A stretch of DNA of 64,000 nucleotides from Bog-756 sp963778165 (GCA_963778165.1 CAVZTE010000007.1:310001-374000); one strand, 5' to 3'; counted from the first letter of the stretch, positions 34,469-44,238 are shown. Notes: generated by a model from the letters alone, not told the origin. Program-made: numbers and translations.

Positions 34469-34875
34469 CGGAGACCTCGGTCCTGCAGGGGTGGTGGGTC
34501 CACCGGGCCTGGGTGGCCCGACTGGGGGGAGGGGCCGGAGTGGGCCTGGGAGGGGCGGAAGCGACGCTGGACCATGGTGGGCAGTGGGTACTGCATGGGA
34601 ACTTCATTAGCTTTAAAACTGACGGATTTAGTCAACTATTCCCGACAGGCTAACCGAGAATGCTGCCATTTTGTCAACACCTGCTGGCGAATCCGTGGCG
34701 GTCTGCGCCTCGGTCGGACTCACCGTCGGGCTGGCCAGCCCGGGTGGGGGCGGAGTGCCCCGGGCGGGATCTGTGCCTGCGGGGTACCTTCTTCAGCGCA
34801 TCCGACTGCTGCCATCCCACCAGCCGGCACGGTCGTCGTCCTGTCATCAACTCGCCTGTCACCAAGAGGAGGATC
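34469..34875. other. Divergent intergenic region with an AT-rich tract
   Basis: Separates the LLM operon from the SDR gene. 34607-34680 is strikingly AT-rich for this genome (TTAGCTTTAAAACTGACGG...), as an open promoter or regulator site would be; on the minus strand TTGACTAAATCCG could be a -35 box. No canonical pair of boxes is certain. No gene is seen. Confidence 0.5.
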
Positions 34876-35679
34876 GTGGACCTGGGTCTGAGTGGAGCGA
34901 ATGCCGTGGTCACCGGAGGCTCGAAGGGGATGGGCCGGGCCATTGCCGAGCGGCTGGCCGCCGAAGGCGCACGGGTGGCCGTGGTGGCTCGGGGTCCTGG
35001 CGCTCTTGACGACACGGTGGCTTCCCTCCACGCCCTGGGCAGCACCGGTTCGCTGGCCCTTCCGGTCGACGTCACCGACGCCGGCCAGGTCGATGCGGCG
35101 TTCTCCGACCTCGACCGGCGATGGGGCTCTCTCAACGTGCTGGTCAACACCCTCGGACCGGGTGCCGGGCGCTTCGAAGACCTGGACGACCACGACTGGG
35201 ACGCCGCCTTCGACCTCGGAGTGATGGCCGCGGTCCGGTGCGTGCGGGCCGGCCTGCCCCTCCTGCGGAAGGCCGAGTGGGCCCGGATCGTCAATGTGTC
35301 GGCCCATTCGACCCAGCGCCAGAGCCCGATGATCGTGGCCTACACCGCGGCCAAGTCCGCCCTCACCAGCGTGTCGAAGAACCTGTCCAAGTCGCTGGCT
35401 CCCGAGGGGATCCTGGTCAACACGGTCAGCCCGGGCTCGATCGTCACCGCCAGCTTCAGCGAGGGCTTGGCGGAGGCCTTCGAGGAGGACGGACTCGACG
35501 CCACCGACCCCTACGACGTCATGACCTGGATCGACCGGCACTTCCACCAGCCGGCCGACCTGGGTCGGGCCGGCCTCCCGGAGGAAGTGGCCTCCATCAC
35601 CGCCTACCTGGCCTCGAAGACCAACGGCTACGTGACCGGTGCCGACGTCAACGTCGACGGCGGCTCGGACTTCGTCTGA
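34876..35679 (+). CDS. SDR-family oxidoreductase
   Basis: 267 residues, classical short-chain dehydrogenase: TGGSKGMG cofactor motif (13-20), NTLGPGAG in place of NNAG, Ser142 and YTAAK (Tyr156, Lys160), C-terminal VTGADVNVDGGSDFV. NAD(P)-dependent oxidation or reduction of an alcohol/ketone, substrate unknown. GTG start at 34876 after GAGGAGGAT, a strong ribosome-binding site. Ends against the convergent PhyH-like gene (stops adjacent). Confidence 0.92.
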   Translation: MDLGLSGANAVVTGGSKGMGRAIAERLAAEGARVAVVARGPGALDDTVASLHALGSTGSLALPVDVTDAGQVDAAFSDLDRRWGSLNVLVNTLGPGAGRFEDLDDHDWDAAFDLGVMAAVRCVRAGLPLLRKAEWARIVNVSAHSTQRQSPMIVAYTAAKSALTSVSKNLSKSLAPEGILVNTVSPGSIVTASFSEGLAEAFEEDGLDATDPYDVMTWIDRHFHQPADLGRAGLPEEVASITAYLASKTNGYVTGADVNVDGGSDFV

Positions 35680-36672
35680 TCACGCCTGCGGCGTGGGGCC
35701 GGCCGGGCCCGGGTCGAGGGCCTGGCGCCACGGCTCCAGGTCGAGCCGGGGGTAGCGGAGGGCCGTCCGGTCCACCAGGTCCTGGTCCCAGATGGGATGG
35801 CCCGGGGGCGGGAAGCCGAACAGCTCCAGTTGGCGGGGGGTCAGGCGCTGGGCGAAGGCCAGCCACTCCCGTTGGGTGGATTTGGACTGGGCCTGGTTGT
35901 AGGCGATCCACTCCTGTCCGGCCCGTTTGAAGGCCAGGGCCAGGAGGAAGCGGGCCCGATCCGTACCCCCGAAGGGCGCCCCCCGGTGGAACACATCCGA
36001 CCGGTAGGCCAGGTACGAGCCGCGCCGTCCGATGGCCCGGTGCTCCGACCGGTACAAGGCGGGGTCATCGGCCGGCATCACCACCGGTGTGGTCTCGGCC
36101 ACGTGGGCCGAGTCGCGCAGGGACACCACCCGGGTGGCGTTGTCGGACTCCGTCACGTCCGACAGATAGAGGAACCCTTCGAGGTTCCACCACGGCGACC
36201 GGTTGACCGGCGGCAGCCACGAGTGGTTGCGGTCGATGTGCATGGGCTGCTCGTAGTTGGTGATGCCGGCATAGGCCGCGGTGGCATGGGACTGATAGAG
36301 CCGGATGTCGGGGGTGCCCAGGGCCCGCTCGGCGAAGTCCACCACCGACGGGTGCACGCACAGCCGGTTGAGCGCTCCCGTGCCCGGGAACGGGAACTCC
36401 GTCACCCAGATGTGCTGCCGCTTCCGGAACCCCGGACCGTCCACGGGCCAGAAGGCGTCTTCACCATCCCCGTCCTCCTCACCGGCCGAGCCGGTGCGCT
36501 TGCGGACCACACCCTCGGGATCGGCGGCGTACTCCTCCACCGTCGGGAACAGGCGGTGGAGGTCCTCTCCGGCGGCGTCGATGTCCTCGGTCGCCACCAG
36601 CCCCTCGAGCAGGACCCAGCCCTCCTCCCGCCAGGTGTCGACCTCCGTGTCCGAGGCAAGCCGTGAGGCCAC
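35680..36672 (-). CDS. Phytanoyl-CoA dioxygenase-family protein
   Basis: 330 residues. Fe(II)/2-oxoglutarate dioxygenase: HxD in MHIDRNHSW (His145, Asp147) and distal His229 in SDVFHRGAPF, with an Arg following for the 2-oxoglutarate carboxylate. PhyH enzymes hydroxylate acyl-CoA, alkaloid or natural-product substrates; which is unknown. GTG start 36672 is inferred from AGGG about 12 nt upstream and the start of homology; an earlier start is possible. Confidence 0.87.
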   Translation of the reverse strand: MASRLASDTEVDTWREEGWVLLEGLVATEDIDAAGEDLHRLFPTVEEYAADPEGVVRKRTGSAGEEDGDGEDAFWPVDGPGFRKRQHIWVTEFPFPGTGALNRLCVHPSVVDFAERALGTPDIRLYQSHATAAYAGITNYEQPMHIDRNHSWLPPVNRSPWWNLEGFLYLSDVTESDNATRVVSLRDSAHVAETTPVVMPADDPALYRSEHRAIGRRGSYLAYRSDVFHRGAPFGGTDRARFLLALAFKRAGQEWIAYNQAQSKSTQREWLAFAQRLTPRQLELFGFPPPGHPIWDQDLVDRTALRYPRLDLEPWRQALDPGPAGPTPQA

Positions 36673-36777
36673 CGGAACGCCCCTCCCTCTCCGCCCGATC
36701 CGGGCCGCACCGACGCTGTCCCTGACCACGGTACTGCCATCGCCCGGGTCGCCGGGTGTGGTGTCGCACCTCGTCGT

Positions 36778-36783
36778 TATGGT
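36778..36783 (+). promoter_or_regulatory. -10 element TATGGT, UvrD gene
   Basis: Plus-strand TATGGT, 6 nt before the ATG at 36790. Confidence 0.45.
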
Positions 36784-36789
36784 GACCTG

Positions 36790-39516
36790 ATGTCGTCTCC
36801 TCCGCCCACCGAGCTCGGCCGCGGCGTGGTGGTGTCGGTCGGGGACGACCCGCCGGCCCCGTGGACCGGGTGCCCACGGGTGTCGGTGGGCCCGGCCCAG
36901 CTGGCTGATCCCACCGCGGTGGTGGCGGTGCTCCACACCGCCTGGCTCGAGCGACGGCCGGTGGTGGTGGAGCTGGGGGTGGACCCCGACAGCCTGCGGG
37001 CGCCCCAACAGCACACCGGGCCGGTCCACCGGCTCACCCCGGCTTTCGAGTTCGCCGTCGAACGCCTCCACTTTCTGGTCTGGGCCAACAACTACGACGC
37101 CCGGGGGGGCGGGACCGTCTGGTGGCACGGGCGCAAGGCCGCCCGCAGGGCCGAACGCTCCGGGGTCACCTCCGGTGGTCCGGCCGACATCGTCCTGGGC
37201 GATGGGACCCCGCTCTACGTGGACGGTGGGCCCCCTGATCCTCCGGTGCTGGCCTGCGGGACCGGCGTGGTCCACCGCTGGAGCGCAGAAGCCGGTGGCC
37301 TCGAGGCGGCTGTCCACCACCCCGCGGACGGCGATCTGGCCCCCGACCAGCTTGCCGCCGTGGACCATGGTTCGGGCCCGGCCCGGGTCATCGCCCCGGC
37401 CGGCTCCGGCAAGACCCGGGTGTTGACCGAGCGCCTGCGCCATCTGATCGCCGACCGCGGTGCCCACCCGGGCAGTATCAGTGCGCTGGCCTACAACACC
37501 CGGGCGGCCGACGAGATGAGGCAGCGCTGCTCGTCGGTGCTCACCTCGGACGGCCCCCACATCCGGACCCTCAACAGCACCGGGCTGTGGATCTGCACCG
37601 AGTTCGGTGCGACCGGCCGACCCCGGGTCCTCGAGGAGCCCGAGGTGCGCGAGCTGATCCAGGCCACCTTCGAGGTGCGCCGACAGGCCAACACCGACAC
37701 CGTGGCGCCCTATCTGGCCGCCCTGTCCGCCGTCCGGCTGGGACTGCGGTCCCCGGCCGAGGTCGAAGAGGCCATGCCCGACGCCAACGGCATGGCCGAC
37801 GGCTTCGACCGCTACCGGGCCGCTCTGGCCGAGCGGGGTGCCGTCGACTTCGACGAGCAGATCTACCGGGCCATCGAGATCCTGGTCACTGATCCCGAAG
37901 CACGGTCGGCGGCCCAGGCCCGCTGCCGCCGCCTCCTGGTCGACGAGTTCCAGGACCTCACGCCGGCCCACCTGCTCATGATCCGACTGCTGGCCGGGCC
38001 GGGCTACGACTGCTTCGGGGTCGGCGACGACGACCAGGTCATCTACGGCTACTCCGGGGCCACTCCGGAGTTCCTGATCAACTTTCCGGAGTACTTCCCC
38101 GGTGCCGCCCACCACCCGCTCGAGGTCAACTACCGGTGCCCGCCGTCGGTGGTGGGAGCGGCCCGCCATCTGCTGTCGTACAACCACCGACGGCTGGAGA
38201 AGACCATCCGCTCGCCGGATGGGCGCCACGACCAGGTCATCGGGACCGGTCCGCTGGCCGGGGCCGGGGCAGTGGCCGTCCGGACCGCCCCCGGCGACGC
38301 CCTGGCTGCCGGGGCCGTGGAGATCATCACCGACTGGCTGGCCATGGGGGCCGGGCCCGGGGACATCGCCGTCCTGGCCCGGGTCAACTCGGCCCTGCTG
38401 CCGGTGCAGGTGGCCTGTGTGGAGGCCGGCATCCCCTGCACCGCGCCGGTGGGGGTGAAGAACCTGGGCCGGACCGGGCTCCGCACCGCCTTCGCCTACC
38501 TCCGGATGGGCTCCGACCCCGACCGCATTCGCAGGGACGACATTCGGGACACCATACGCAGGCCCTCGCGGGGTATCGCCCCCATGGTGTCGGACATGCT
38601 GACCAAGTCCTCCGCCACCTCCATCCGGGACATCCGCCGCCTGGCCGGTCGCCTGTCGGGTCGCGACGTCCCCAAGCTGCTGGCCTACGCCGACGACCTC
38701 GACCAGGTGGTCAAGGCGGTCGGTCAGTCCACCGCAGTGGCCCTGCGGGTCATCCGGGAGGGGATCGGTCTCAACGGGACCATGGACGTCCTCGACGGTT
38801 CGCGTCGGGAGGCCGACCGGTCGACCCACGCCGATGACCTGGTGGCCCTGGAGGGGTTGGCCGCCCTCCATCCTGAGGCCTCCACCTTCGAGCCCTGGCT
38901 GCGCGGGGTCCTGTCCCGACCGGCGGCCGAAGGGCCGGCGGTGCTGTTGTCGACGGTGCACCGGATCAAGGGCAAGGAGTGGGACCGGGTGATCGTCTTC
39001 GGGGCCTCCGAGGGGTTGTTCCCCCATCGCCTGGCCGAAGATGACGAGGGCGAGCGGCGGGTGTTCCATGTGGCCCTGACCCGGGCCCGGGCCCAGGTCT
39101 TCGTGCTCGCCGACGCTGAAGGGCCGTCACCGTTCATTGCGGAGCTCGACGGGTCGCGGTCCCATCGTCCCGCTCCGCATCCGGCCAGAGGGGCTGCCGC
39201 CGGACGGGAAGGTGCAGGAGCGGGAAGACAACGCGCCCGCCGGCCCCCGTCCTCGGCGGGAAGCGGCGACGCCGATGTCGAGCCGACGGCGGCGTCTGCG
39301 GCAGCCGAGCGCTCGCTGCGGGAGTGGCGGTCGGCGGTGGCCAAGCGTGAGGCCGTGCCCGCCTACGTGGTCCTCAACGACAAGGAGCTGATCGGCCTGG
39401 CCTCGGTGCTGCCGCGCACCCTGGCCGAACTGGCTGACTGCCGAGGCATCGGGCCGTTGCGGCTCGAGCGGTGGGGTGACGAGATCCTGGCGGTGCTCGA
39501 TGCCGCCGAGGCCTAA
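36790..39516 (+). CDS. UvrD/Rep-family helicase with novel N-terminal region and C-terminal HRDC domain
   Basis: 908 residues. SF1A helicase core from about 185: Walker A APAGSGKTR (202-210), VDEFQDLTPAH (motif II), GDDDQVIYGYSGA (III), EVNYRCP (IV), TVHRIKGKEWDRV and VALTRARAQV (V-VI). The C-terminus (about 840-905) looks like an HRDC domain, as in mycobacterial UvrD2. Residues 1-180 match no helicase motif I know; they contain LVWANNYDARGGGTVWWHG. Probably unwinds DNA in repair or replication restart. Start ATG fits a leaderless -10 box. Confidence 0.92.
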   Translation: MSSPPPTELGRGVVVSVGDDPPAPWTGCPRVSVGPAQLADPTAVVAVLHTAWLERRPVVVELGVDPDSLRAPQQHTGPVHRLTPAFEFAVERLHFLVWANNYDARGGGTVWWHGRKAARRAERSGVTSGGPADIVLGDGTPLYVDGGPPDPPVLACGTGVVHRWSAEAGGLEAAVHHPADGDLAPDQLAAVDHGSGPARVIAPAGSGKTRVLTERLRHLIADRGAHPGSISALAYNTRAADEMRQRCSSVLTSDGPHIRTLNSTGLWICTEFGATGRPRVLEEPEVRELIQATFEVRRQANTDTVAPYLAALSAVRLGLRSPAEVEEAMPDANGMADGFDRYRAALAERGAVDFDEQIYRAIEILVTDPEARSAAQARCRRLLVDEFQDLTPAHLLMIRLLAGPGYDCFGVGDDDQVIYGYSGATPEFLINFPEYFPGAAHHPLEVNYRCPPSVVGAARHLLSYNHRRLEKTIRSPDGRHDQVIGTGPLAGAGAVAVRTAPGDALAAGAVEIITDWLAMGAGPGDIAVLARVNSALLPVQVACVEAGIPCTAPVGVKNLGRTGLRTAFAYLRMGSDPDRIRRDDIRDTIRRPSRGIAPMVSDMLTKSSATSIRDIRRLAGRLSGRDVPKLLAYADDLDQVVKAVGQSTAVALRVIREGIGLNGTMDVLDGSRREADRSTHADDLVALEGLAALHPEASTFEPWLRGVLSRPAAEGPAVLLSTVHRIKGKEWDRVIVFGASEGLFPHRLAEDDEGERRVFHVALTRARAQVFVLADAEGPSPFIAELDGSRSHRPAPHPARGAAAGREGAGAGRQRARRPPSSAGSGDADVEPTAASAAAERSLREWRSAVAKREAVPAYVVLNDKELIGLASVLPRTLAELADCRGIGPLRLERWGDEILAVLDAAEA

Positions 39517-39583
39517 GATCACGGCTCACGCCAGGCTCGGCTCGGCCTGACGCACCGGGGGGTGCACCCCTGAGGGGAGCGAG

Positions 39584-41311
39584 GTGACCAGGGTGTCGAT
39601 GAGTTACGACGAGGCCTTTGCCAAAGCGATCGGGCCCGGTCAGCTGTTCGAGGTGGTCGAGGAGTCGGTGGGAGGCACCGACTACCGGCTGTTCAAGAAT
39701 GCTCCGCCCACCCTGGGCCAGGTCTTCGCCGGGGCCCGGGGCGACCACAGCACCTTCATGGTCTACGAGGACGAGCGGTGGACCTTCGACGAGACCATGC
39801 GCCATGTCGACGCTCTGGCCAGTGCCCTGGTCAACACCTTTGGCGTGGCCAAAGGGGACCGGGTCGGCATCTCCATGCGCAACCTGCCCGAGTGGGTGGT
39901 CTCCTTCGCCGCCATCCTCTCGGTCGGTGCGGTGTCGGTCTCCCTCAACGCCTGGTGGACCGAGACCGAGCTGGACTACGCCATCGGCGACTCGGGCCTC
40001 TCGGTCTTGATCACCGACCCCGAGCGGCTGGACCGGGCCCACGGTCCGGCCCGCTCCCGGGGGGTCCCGATCATCGTGGTGCGGGCCGATGAGATCGAGC
40101 CCCAGCCCACCGGGGTCCAGCGGTACGAGGAGGTAGTCACCCTGGGCCAGGCCCTGCCGGTGGTGGACGTGGGGCCGGACGACGACGCCACCATCCTCTA
40201 CACCTCGGGCACCACCGGATTCCCCAAAGGGGCGGTGTCCACCCACCGGGCCGTGACCCAGGCCCTCATGGCGTTCTGGGCCAACGCCACCATCCAGACC
40301 GCCCGCAAGGGCCAGGATCCCCTCGGTGGCAACGGGAATGCGCCCTGCTTCATCCTCATCGTGCCGCTGTTCCATGTGACCGGGTGCGTCCCGGTCATGC
40401 TGTCGTGCTTCGGCATGAAGTTGAAGTTGGTGATGATGTACCGCTGGGACCCCGAGGCCGCCCTGCGTCTCATCGAAGCCGAGCGGGTGACGGCCTTCGT
40501 CGGGGTGCCCACCCAGAGCTGGGACATGCTGGAGAGCCCGGCCTTCTCCCGCTACGACACCTCCTCGTTGGCCACCATCGGCGGGGGCGGCGCCCCGGCT
40601 CCGGTCAAGTTGGTCGACCGGGTCGAGAAGGGCTTCACCCGGGGCCGGCCCAATATCGGCTACGGGATGACCGAGACCAACGCCTTCGGTCCGGGCAACG
40701 CCGGCGACGACTACGTGAGCCACCCGACCTCGACCGGACGGGCCAGGACCACCATCATGGACACCGAGATCCGCGATGAGTCGGGCCGGCCGGTCCCGGC
40801 CGGGTCCCGTGGCGAGATCTGGATGAAGGGGCCCAACGTCATCCGGGGCTACTGGAACAAGCCCGAGGCCACGGCCGCCACCATCGTCGACGGGTGGCTG
40901 GCCTCCGGCGACCTGGGCCGTATCGACGAGGAGGGGTTCCTCTACATCGAGGACCGGGCCAAGGACATGGTGCTCCGGGCCGGGGAGAACGTGTACTGCG
41001 CGGAAGTGGAGAGCGCCATCTACGACCACCCCGACGTGTACGAGGCCGCCGTCTTCGGTGTGCCCAACGAGCGCCTGGGCGAAGAGGTGGCCTGCGTCGT
41101 GCACCGGCAGCCGGGGTCGACGCTGACCGGGGACCAACTGAGGGACTTCCTGGCCAGCCGGCTGGCCCCGTTCAAGATCCCCACCCGCATCGCCTTCAGC
41201 GAGGAGCGCCTGCCCCGCAACCCGTCGGGCAAGATCCTCAAGCGGGAGCTGCGCGAGACCTGCTTCGCCGAGGACCCCTCGTCGCCCGGCGACCCATCGG
41301 CCCGGGTCTGA
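39584..41311 (+). CDS. Acyl-CoA synthetase (AMP-binding)
   Basis: 575 residues. Activates a carboxylic acid to acyl-AMP then acyl-CoA. P-loop YTSGTTGFPKG (about 206-216), A5 motif YGMTETNAF, A8 region WLASGDLGRIDEEGFLYIEDRAKDMVLRAGENVY and the A10 Lys in NPSGKILKREL. Probably medium- or long-chain fatty-acyl group. GTG 39584 follows GGGGAGCG; ATG 39599 is an alternative. A palindrome GGGGTGCACCCC (39559-39570) lies in the leader. Ends in a strong terminator. Confidence 0.92.
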   Translation: MTRVSMSYDEAFAKAIGPGQLFEVVEESVGGTDYRLFKNAPPTLGQVFAGARGDHSTFMVYEDERWTFDETMRHVDALASALVNTFGVAKGDRVGISMRNLPEWVVSFAAILSVGAVSVSLNAWWTETELDYAIGDSGLSVLITDPERLDRAHGPARSRGVPIIVVRADEIEPQPTGVQRYEEVVTLGQALPVVDVGPDDDATILYTSGTTGFPKGAVSTHRAVTQALMAFWANATIQTARKGQDPLGGNGNAPCFILIVPLFHVTGCVPVMLSCFGMKLKLVMMYRWDPEAALRLIEAERVTAFVGVPTQSWDMLESPAFSRYDTSSLATIGGGGAPAPVKLVDRVEKGFTRGRPNIGYGMTETNAFGPGNAGDDYVSHPTSTGRARTTIMDTEIRDESGRPVPAGSRGEIWMKGPNVIRGYWNKPEATAATIVDGWLASGDLGRIDEEGFLYIEDRAKDMVLRAGENVYCAEVESAIYDHPDVYEAAVFGVPNERLGEEVACVVHRQPGSTLTGDQLRDFLASRLAPFKIPTRIAFSEERLPRNPSGKILKRELRETCFAEDPSSPGDPSARV

Positions 41312-41333
41312 CCCCGCCGGCTTGCCGGCGGGG
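41312..41333. terminator. Perfect 10-bp hairpin between convergent genes
   Basis: CCCCGCCGGC-TT-GCCGGCGGGG, directly after the acyl-CoA synthetase stop (41309-41311). No T-run; works in both orientations. Confidence 0.6.
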
Positions 41334-41341
41334 CAGCATCC

Positions 41342-42358
41342 TCAACGCCGGCGGAGCCGCTTGTCCTCGAGAGCGGGGTGGTCGGCGAAGTAGTTGTCGG
41401 CCCGGTTGAGCTCGGTGCCCGGCGGCACGATCTCATCGATCCGGTCGAGGACCTCTTCGTCCAGCACCACGTCCGCACCGGCCAGCAGATCCTCCAGCTG
41501 CTCAGGCGTCCGCGGCCCGATCAGCACCGCGGTGACCGCCCGGTGCGAGCGGGCGAAGGCCGTGGCCAGATGGGTCAGGGGGATGCCGGCCTCGGACGCC
41601 AGCTCGGTGAGCCGGGCCACCGCCTCCACCTTGGCCTGGTTGCCGGACACGTCGAGGTCGAAGGTCCGGGCCCCCAACCCCTGGGCCCGGTGCCCGGTGG
41701 TGGGGTCGGCCCGCCCGGACAGCCATCCGCTGGCCAGGGGCCCGTAGGTCAGCACGCCCATCCCGTAGCGCTGGGCCGCCGGGAGCACGGCGGCCTCGAT
41801 GGTCCGGTTGAAGATGGAGTAGCGGGGCTGCTCGGTGCGGAAGCGTCGATGGCCGTGCCGTTCCGAGCTCCACTGGGCCTCGACCATCAGCTCGGCGGGG
41901 AAGGTCGACGACCCGATGGCCCGCACCTTGCCCGACCGGACCAGGTCGCTCAGGGCCGACAGGGTCTCGTCGAGGTCGGTGGTGTAGTCGGGCCGGTGCA
42001 TCTGGTAGAGGTCGACGTACTCGGTGTCGAGGCGGCGGAGGCTGTCCTCCAGGGCCTGCACGATCCACCGCCGCGAGCCGCCGGACCGGTTGGGGTCCCG
42101 GCCTACCGGCAGGGCGAACTTGGTGGCCAGCACCACCTCCTGGCGGCGTCCCTTGAGGGCCCGGCCCACGATCTCCTCACACTCACCGAGGGAGTACACG
42201 TCGGCGGTGTCGACCAGGTTCAACCCGGCGTCGAGGGCGGTGTGGATCATCCGCACCGACTCCTCATGGTCGGGGTTGCCCATGGCCCCGAACATCATGG
42301 TGCCGAGGGCGGTACTGCCGATCGAGATGCCGGTGCCGCCGAGGACCCTCTGTTCCAT
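41342..42358 (-). CDS. Aldo/keto reductase
   Basis: 338 residues, (beta/alpha)8 barrel of the AKR superfamily: NLVDTADVYSLGECEEIVGRAL (Asp/Tyr of the tetrad in DTADVY), VLATKF (Lys), DLYQMHRPD (His) and the NADPH-binding AVLIGPRTPEQL end. NADPH-dependent carbonyl reduction; substrate unknown. AAGGAG is about 7 nt before the ATG. Confidence 0.92.
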   Translation of the reverse strand: MEQRVLGGTGISIGSTALGTMMFGAMGNPDHEESVRMIHTALDAGLNLVDTADVYSLGECEEIVGRALKGRRQEVVLATKFALPVGRDPNRSGGSRRWIVQALEDSLRRLDTEYVDLYQMHRPDYTTDLDETLSALSDLVRSGKVRAIGSSTFPAELMVEAQWSSERHGHRRFRTEQPRYSIFNRTIEAAVLPAAQRYGMGVLTYGPLASGWLSGRADPTTGHRAQGLGARTFDLDVSGNQAKVEAVARLTELASEAGIPLTHLATAFARSHRAVTAVLIGPRTPEQLEDLLAGADVVLDEEVLDRIDEIVPPGTELNRADNYFADHPALEDKRLRRR

Positions 42359-42419
42359 GGCCTACTCCTTCTGCCGACGCCCCGACCCGGGGCGCACCGG
42401 AGCACGCTACCGGCGACCG

Positions 42420-44195
42420 TCACCGGCCCGAGTCGGACTCCTCGGCCAGCGAGAGCCAGGTCTCCTCGGCCTGGTCCAACGCCGCCTGGGTGGCGGCCAG
42501 CTCGGTTCCCAACCTGGTCATCTCCACGTGGTCGGAGGCCTCGGTCAGGGAGACGGTGATCTTGTCCCGCTGCCGCTCCAATCGGGTCACCTGCTTTTCG
42601 GCGTCCCGCAGCAACCGACCCAGCGGTGCGGGCTTCGCTCCGGGGGTCGAGCGAGTTGCCGGTGCTCCCGGTGCTCCCGGTCCCCCCGGGACGGTGGTGG
42701 TGGCGGTCGAGGCCCGGCCCGCTCCGGACCGGGTGGCGGTGTCCCGTCCGGCTCGCGCCGCCCACCCCTCCACACCGCCAGGTACCTCGGACACCGTGCC
42801 GTCGCCGGCCACGGCCACCAGCCGTTCGGTGGTCCGCTCCAGAAAGGTGCGGTCGTGACTGACCGTGACCAGGGCACCGGGCCACTGCTCGAGGTACTCC
42901 TCGAGGATCCGGAGGGTGTCGAGGTCCAGGTCGTTGGTGGGCTCGTCGAGGAACAGGACGTTGGGCCGCCCGGCGATCACCACCAGCAGTTGCAGCCGCC
43001 GCCGCTCCCCACCCGAGAGGGTCCCCACCCGGGCCCGGGTCAGCTCGCCGGCGAACCAGAACCGCTTCATCAGCTCCAGGTCGGCCAGCGAGCCCGGGGC
43101 CCGGTGCGGCCCGGCCACCAGGTTCTCCACCGTGGCGGCCGGATCCAGCTCCGCCCCGTGCTGGTCGTAGTAGCCGACGACCACCGTGGGCCCCACGGTC
43201 ACCTCGCCCTCGGTGGGCCGGCGCCGTCCGGCCAGCAGGTCGACCAGGGTCGACTTGCCGCTCCCGTTGGAGCCCACGATGCCCAGGCGCTCCCTCCGGT
43301 CCAGGGTCAGGTCCACGCCCACCAGCACCGGCGGTCCGCCCTGGTAGTGGAAGCCCACTCCCCGGCACTCGATGACCTTGTCGCCCAGCCGGGGGGTGGT
43401 GGCGGCCAGGTCCAGCTGGTCGGAGCGGGCCGGGGCCTCGGGCCGGTCCTCGATGATCCGGGTGGCCGCCTCCACCCGGGCCTGGGGCTTGCGGGAGCGG
43501 GCCTGGGCCCCCCGCCGGAGCCAGGCCAGCTCCCGCCGGGCCAGGTTCCGGCGGCTGGCCTCGGCCGACGCCGCCTGGGCGGTGCGCTCGGCGGCGGCCT
43601 CGAGGTAGGCGGCGTAGCCACCTTCGTGCACGTAGGTGTGGCCGCGGTCGAGCTCCACCATCCGGGTGGTGACCCGGTCGAGCAGGTGTCGGTCGTGGGT
43701 CACCAGGACCAGGCCGCCCCGGAAGGAGGCCAGCCGCTGCTCCAACCAGGACACCGCCCCCAGGTCCAGATGGTTGGTGGGCTCGTCCAGCACCAGCAGC
43801 TCGGCCGGTCGGGCCAGCACCCGGGCCAGCGCCACCCGTTTGGCCTGTCCTCCCGACAGGGTGGCCACGTCATCGCCGGCCGACGCTCCCATGCCCAGGC
43901 GTTCGAGGGCGGCCATGGCCTCCCATCCCTCACCTACGGCCTCGGTCACCGTGCCGGGGGGCAGCTCGGGCCGCTGCTCGAGAAAGCCCACCCGGGTGCC
44001 CCGCCCCCGTCGCACCACGCCTTCGTCGGGCTGGTCCACTCCGGCCACTATGCGCAGCAGGGTCGACTTGCCGGTGCCGTTGATGCCCACCACGCCGATG
44101 CGGTCGCCGTCGGAGACCGTCAGGGACAGGCCCTCGAAGAGCACCCGGTCCACCCGGCGCACAGCGACGTCCTGGAGATCGACGAGCACGGCCAC
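42420..44195 (-). CDS. ABC-F family ATPase, Uup-like
   Basis: 591 residues with two ABC domains and no membrane helix. Walker A GINGTGKST and GSNGSGKST; signatures LSGGQAKRVALARVL and LSGGERRRLQLLV; linker rich in charged residues; C-terminal coiled coil (about 525-585) as in Uup, which binds DNA or ribosome. Such proteins act on ribosomes in translation quality control or antibiotic protection. GTG start with TACCCT 9 nt upstream. Reads toward the aldo/keto reductase. Confidence 0.92.
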   Translation of the reverse strand: MAVLVDLQDVAVRRVDRVLFEGLSLTVSDGDRIGVVGINGTGKSTLLRIVAGVDQPDEGVVRRGRGTRVGFLEQRPELPPGTVTEAVGEGWEAMAALERLGMGASAGDDVATLSGGQAKRVALARVLARPAELLVLDEPTNHLDLGAVSWLEQRLASFRGGLVLVTHDRHLLDRVTTRMVELDRGHTYVHEGGYAAYLEAAAERTAQAASAEASRRNLARRELAWLRRGAQARSRKPQARVEAATRIIEDRPEAPARSDQLDLAATTPRLGDKVIECRGVGFHYQGGPPVLVGVDLTLDRRERLGIVGSNGSGKSTLVDLLAGRRRPTEGEVTVGPTVVVGYYDQHGAELDPAATVENLVAGPHRAPGSLADLELMKRFWFAGELTRARVGTLSGGERRRLQLLVVIAGRPNVLFLDEPTNDLDLDTLRILEEYLEQWPGALVTVSHDRTFLERTTERLVAVAGDGTVSEVPGGVEGWAARAGRDTATRSGAGRASTATTTVPGGPGAPGAPATRSTPGAKPAPLGRLLRDAEKQVTRLERQRDKITVSLTEASDHVEMTRLGTELAATQAALDQAEETWLSLAEESDSGR

Positions 44196-44204
44196 GGAGG
44201 TTCC

Positions 44205-44210
44205 AGGGTA
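44205..44210 (-). promoter_or_regulatory. -10 element TACCCT, ABC-F gene
   Basis: Minus-strand TACCCT, 9 nt before the GTG at 44195. Confidence 0.45.
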
Positions 44211-44238
44211 CCGGGCCGGGGCTGCATCACCTCCCTGG

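Noticed and set aside
36700..39069. Long minus-strand open frame (over 1000 codons with the PhyH gene)
   Set aside because: It is antisense to the clear UvrD gene, a codon-bias shadow common in G+C-rich DNA; its translation is low-complexity with no motifs. Only the PhyH part at 35680-36672 is real.
39559..39570. GGGGTGCACCCC palindrome as an operator
   Set aside because: Short, G+C-only arms and within a G-rich leader; expected by chance here, so not listed as a feature.
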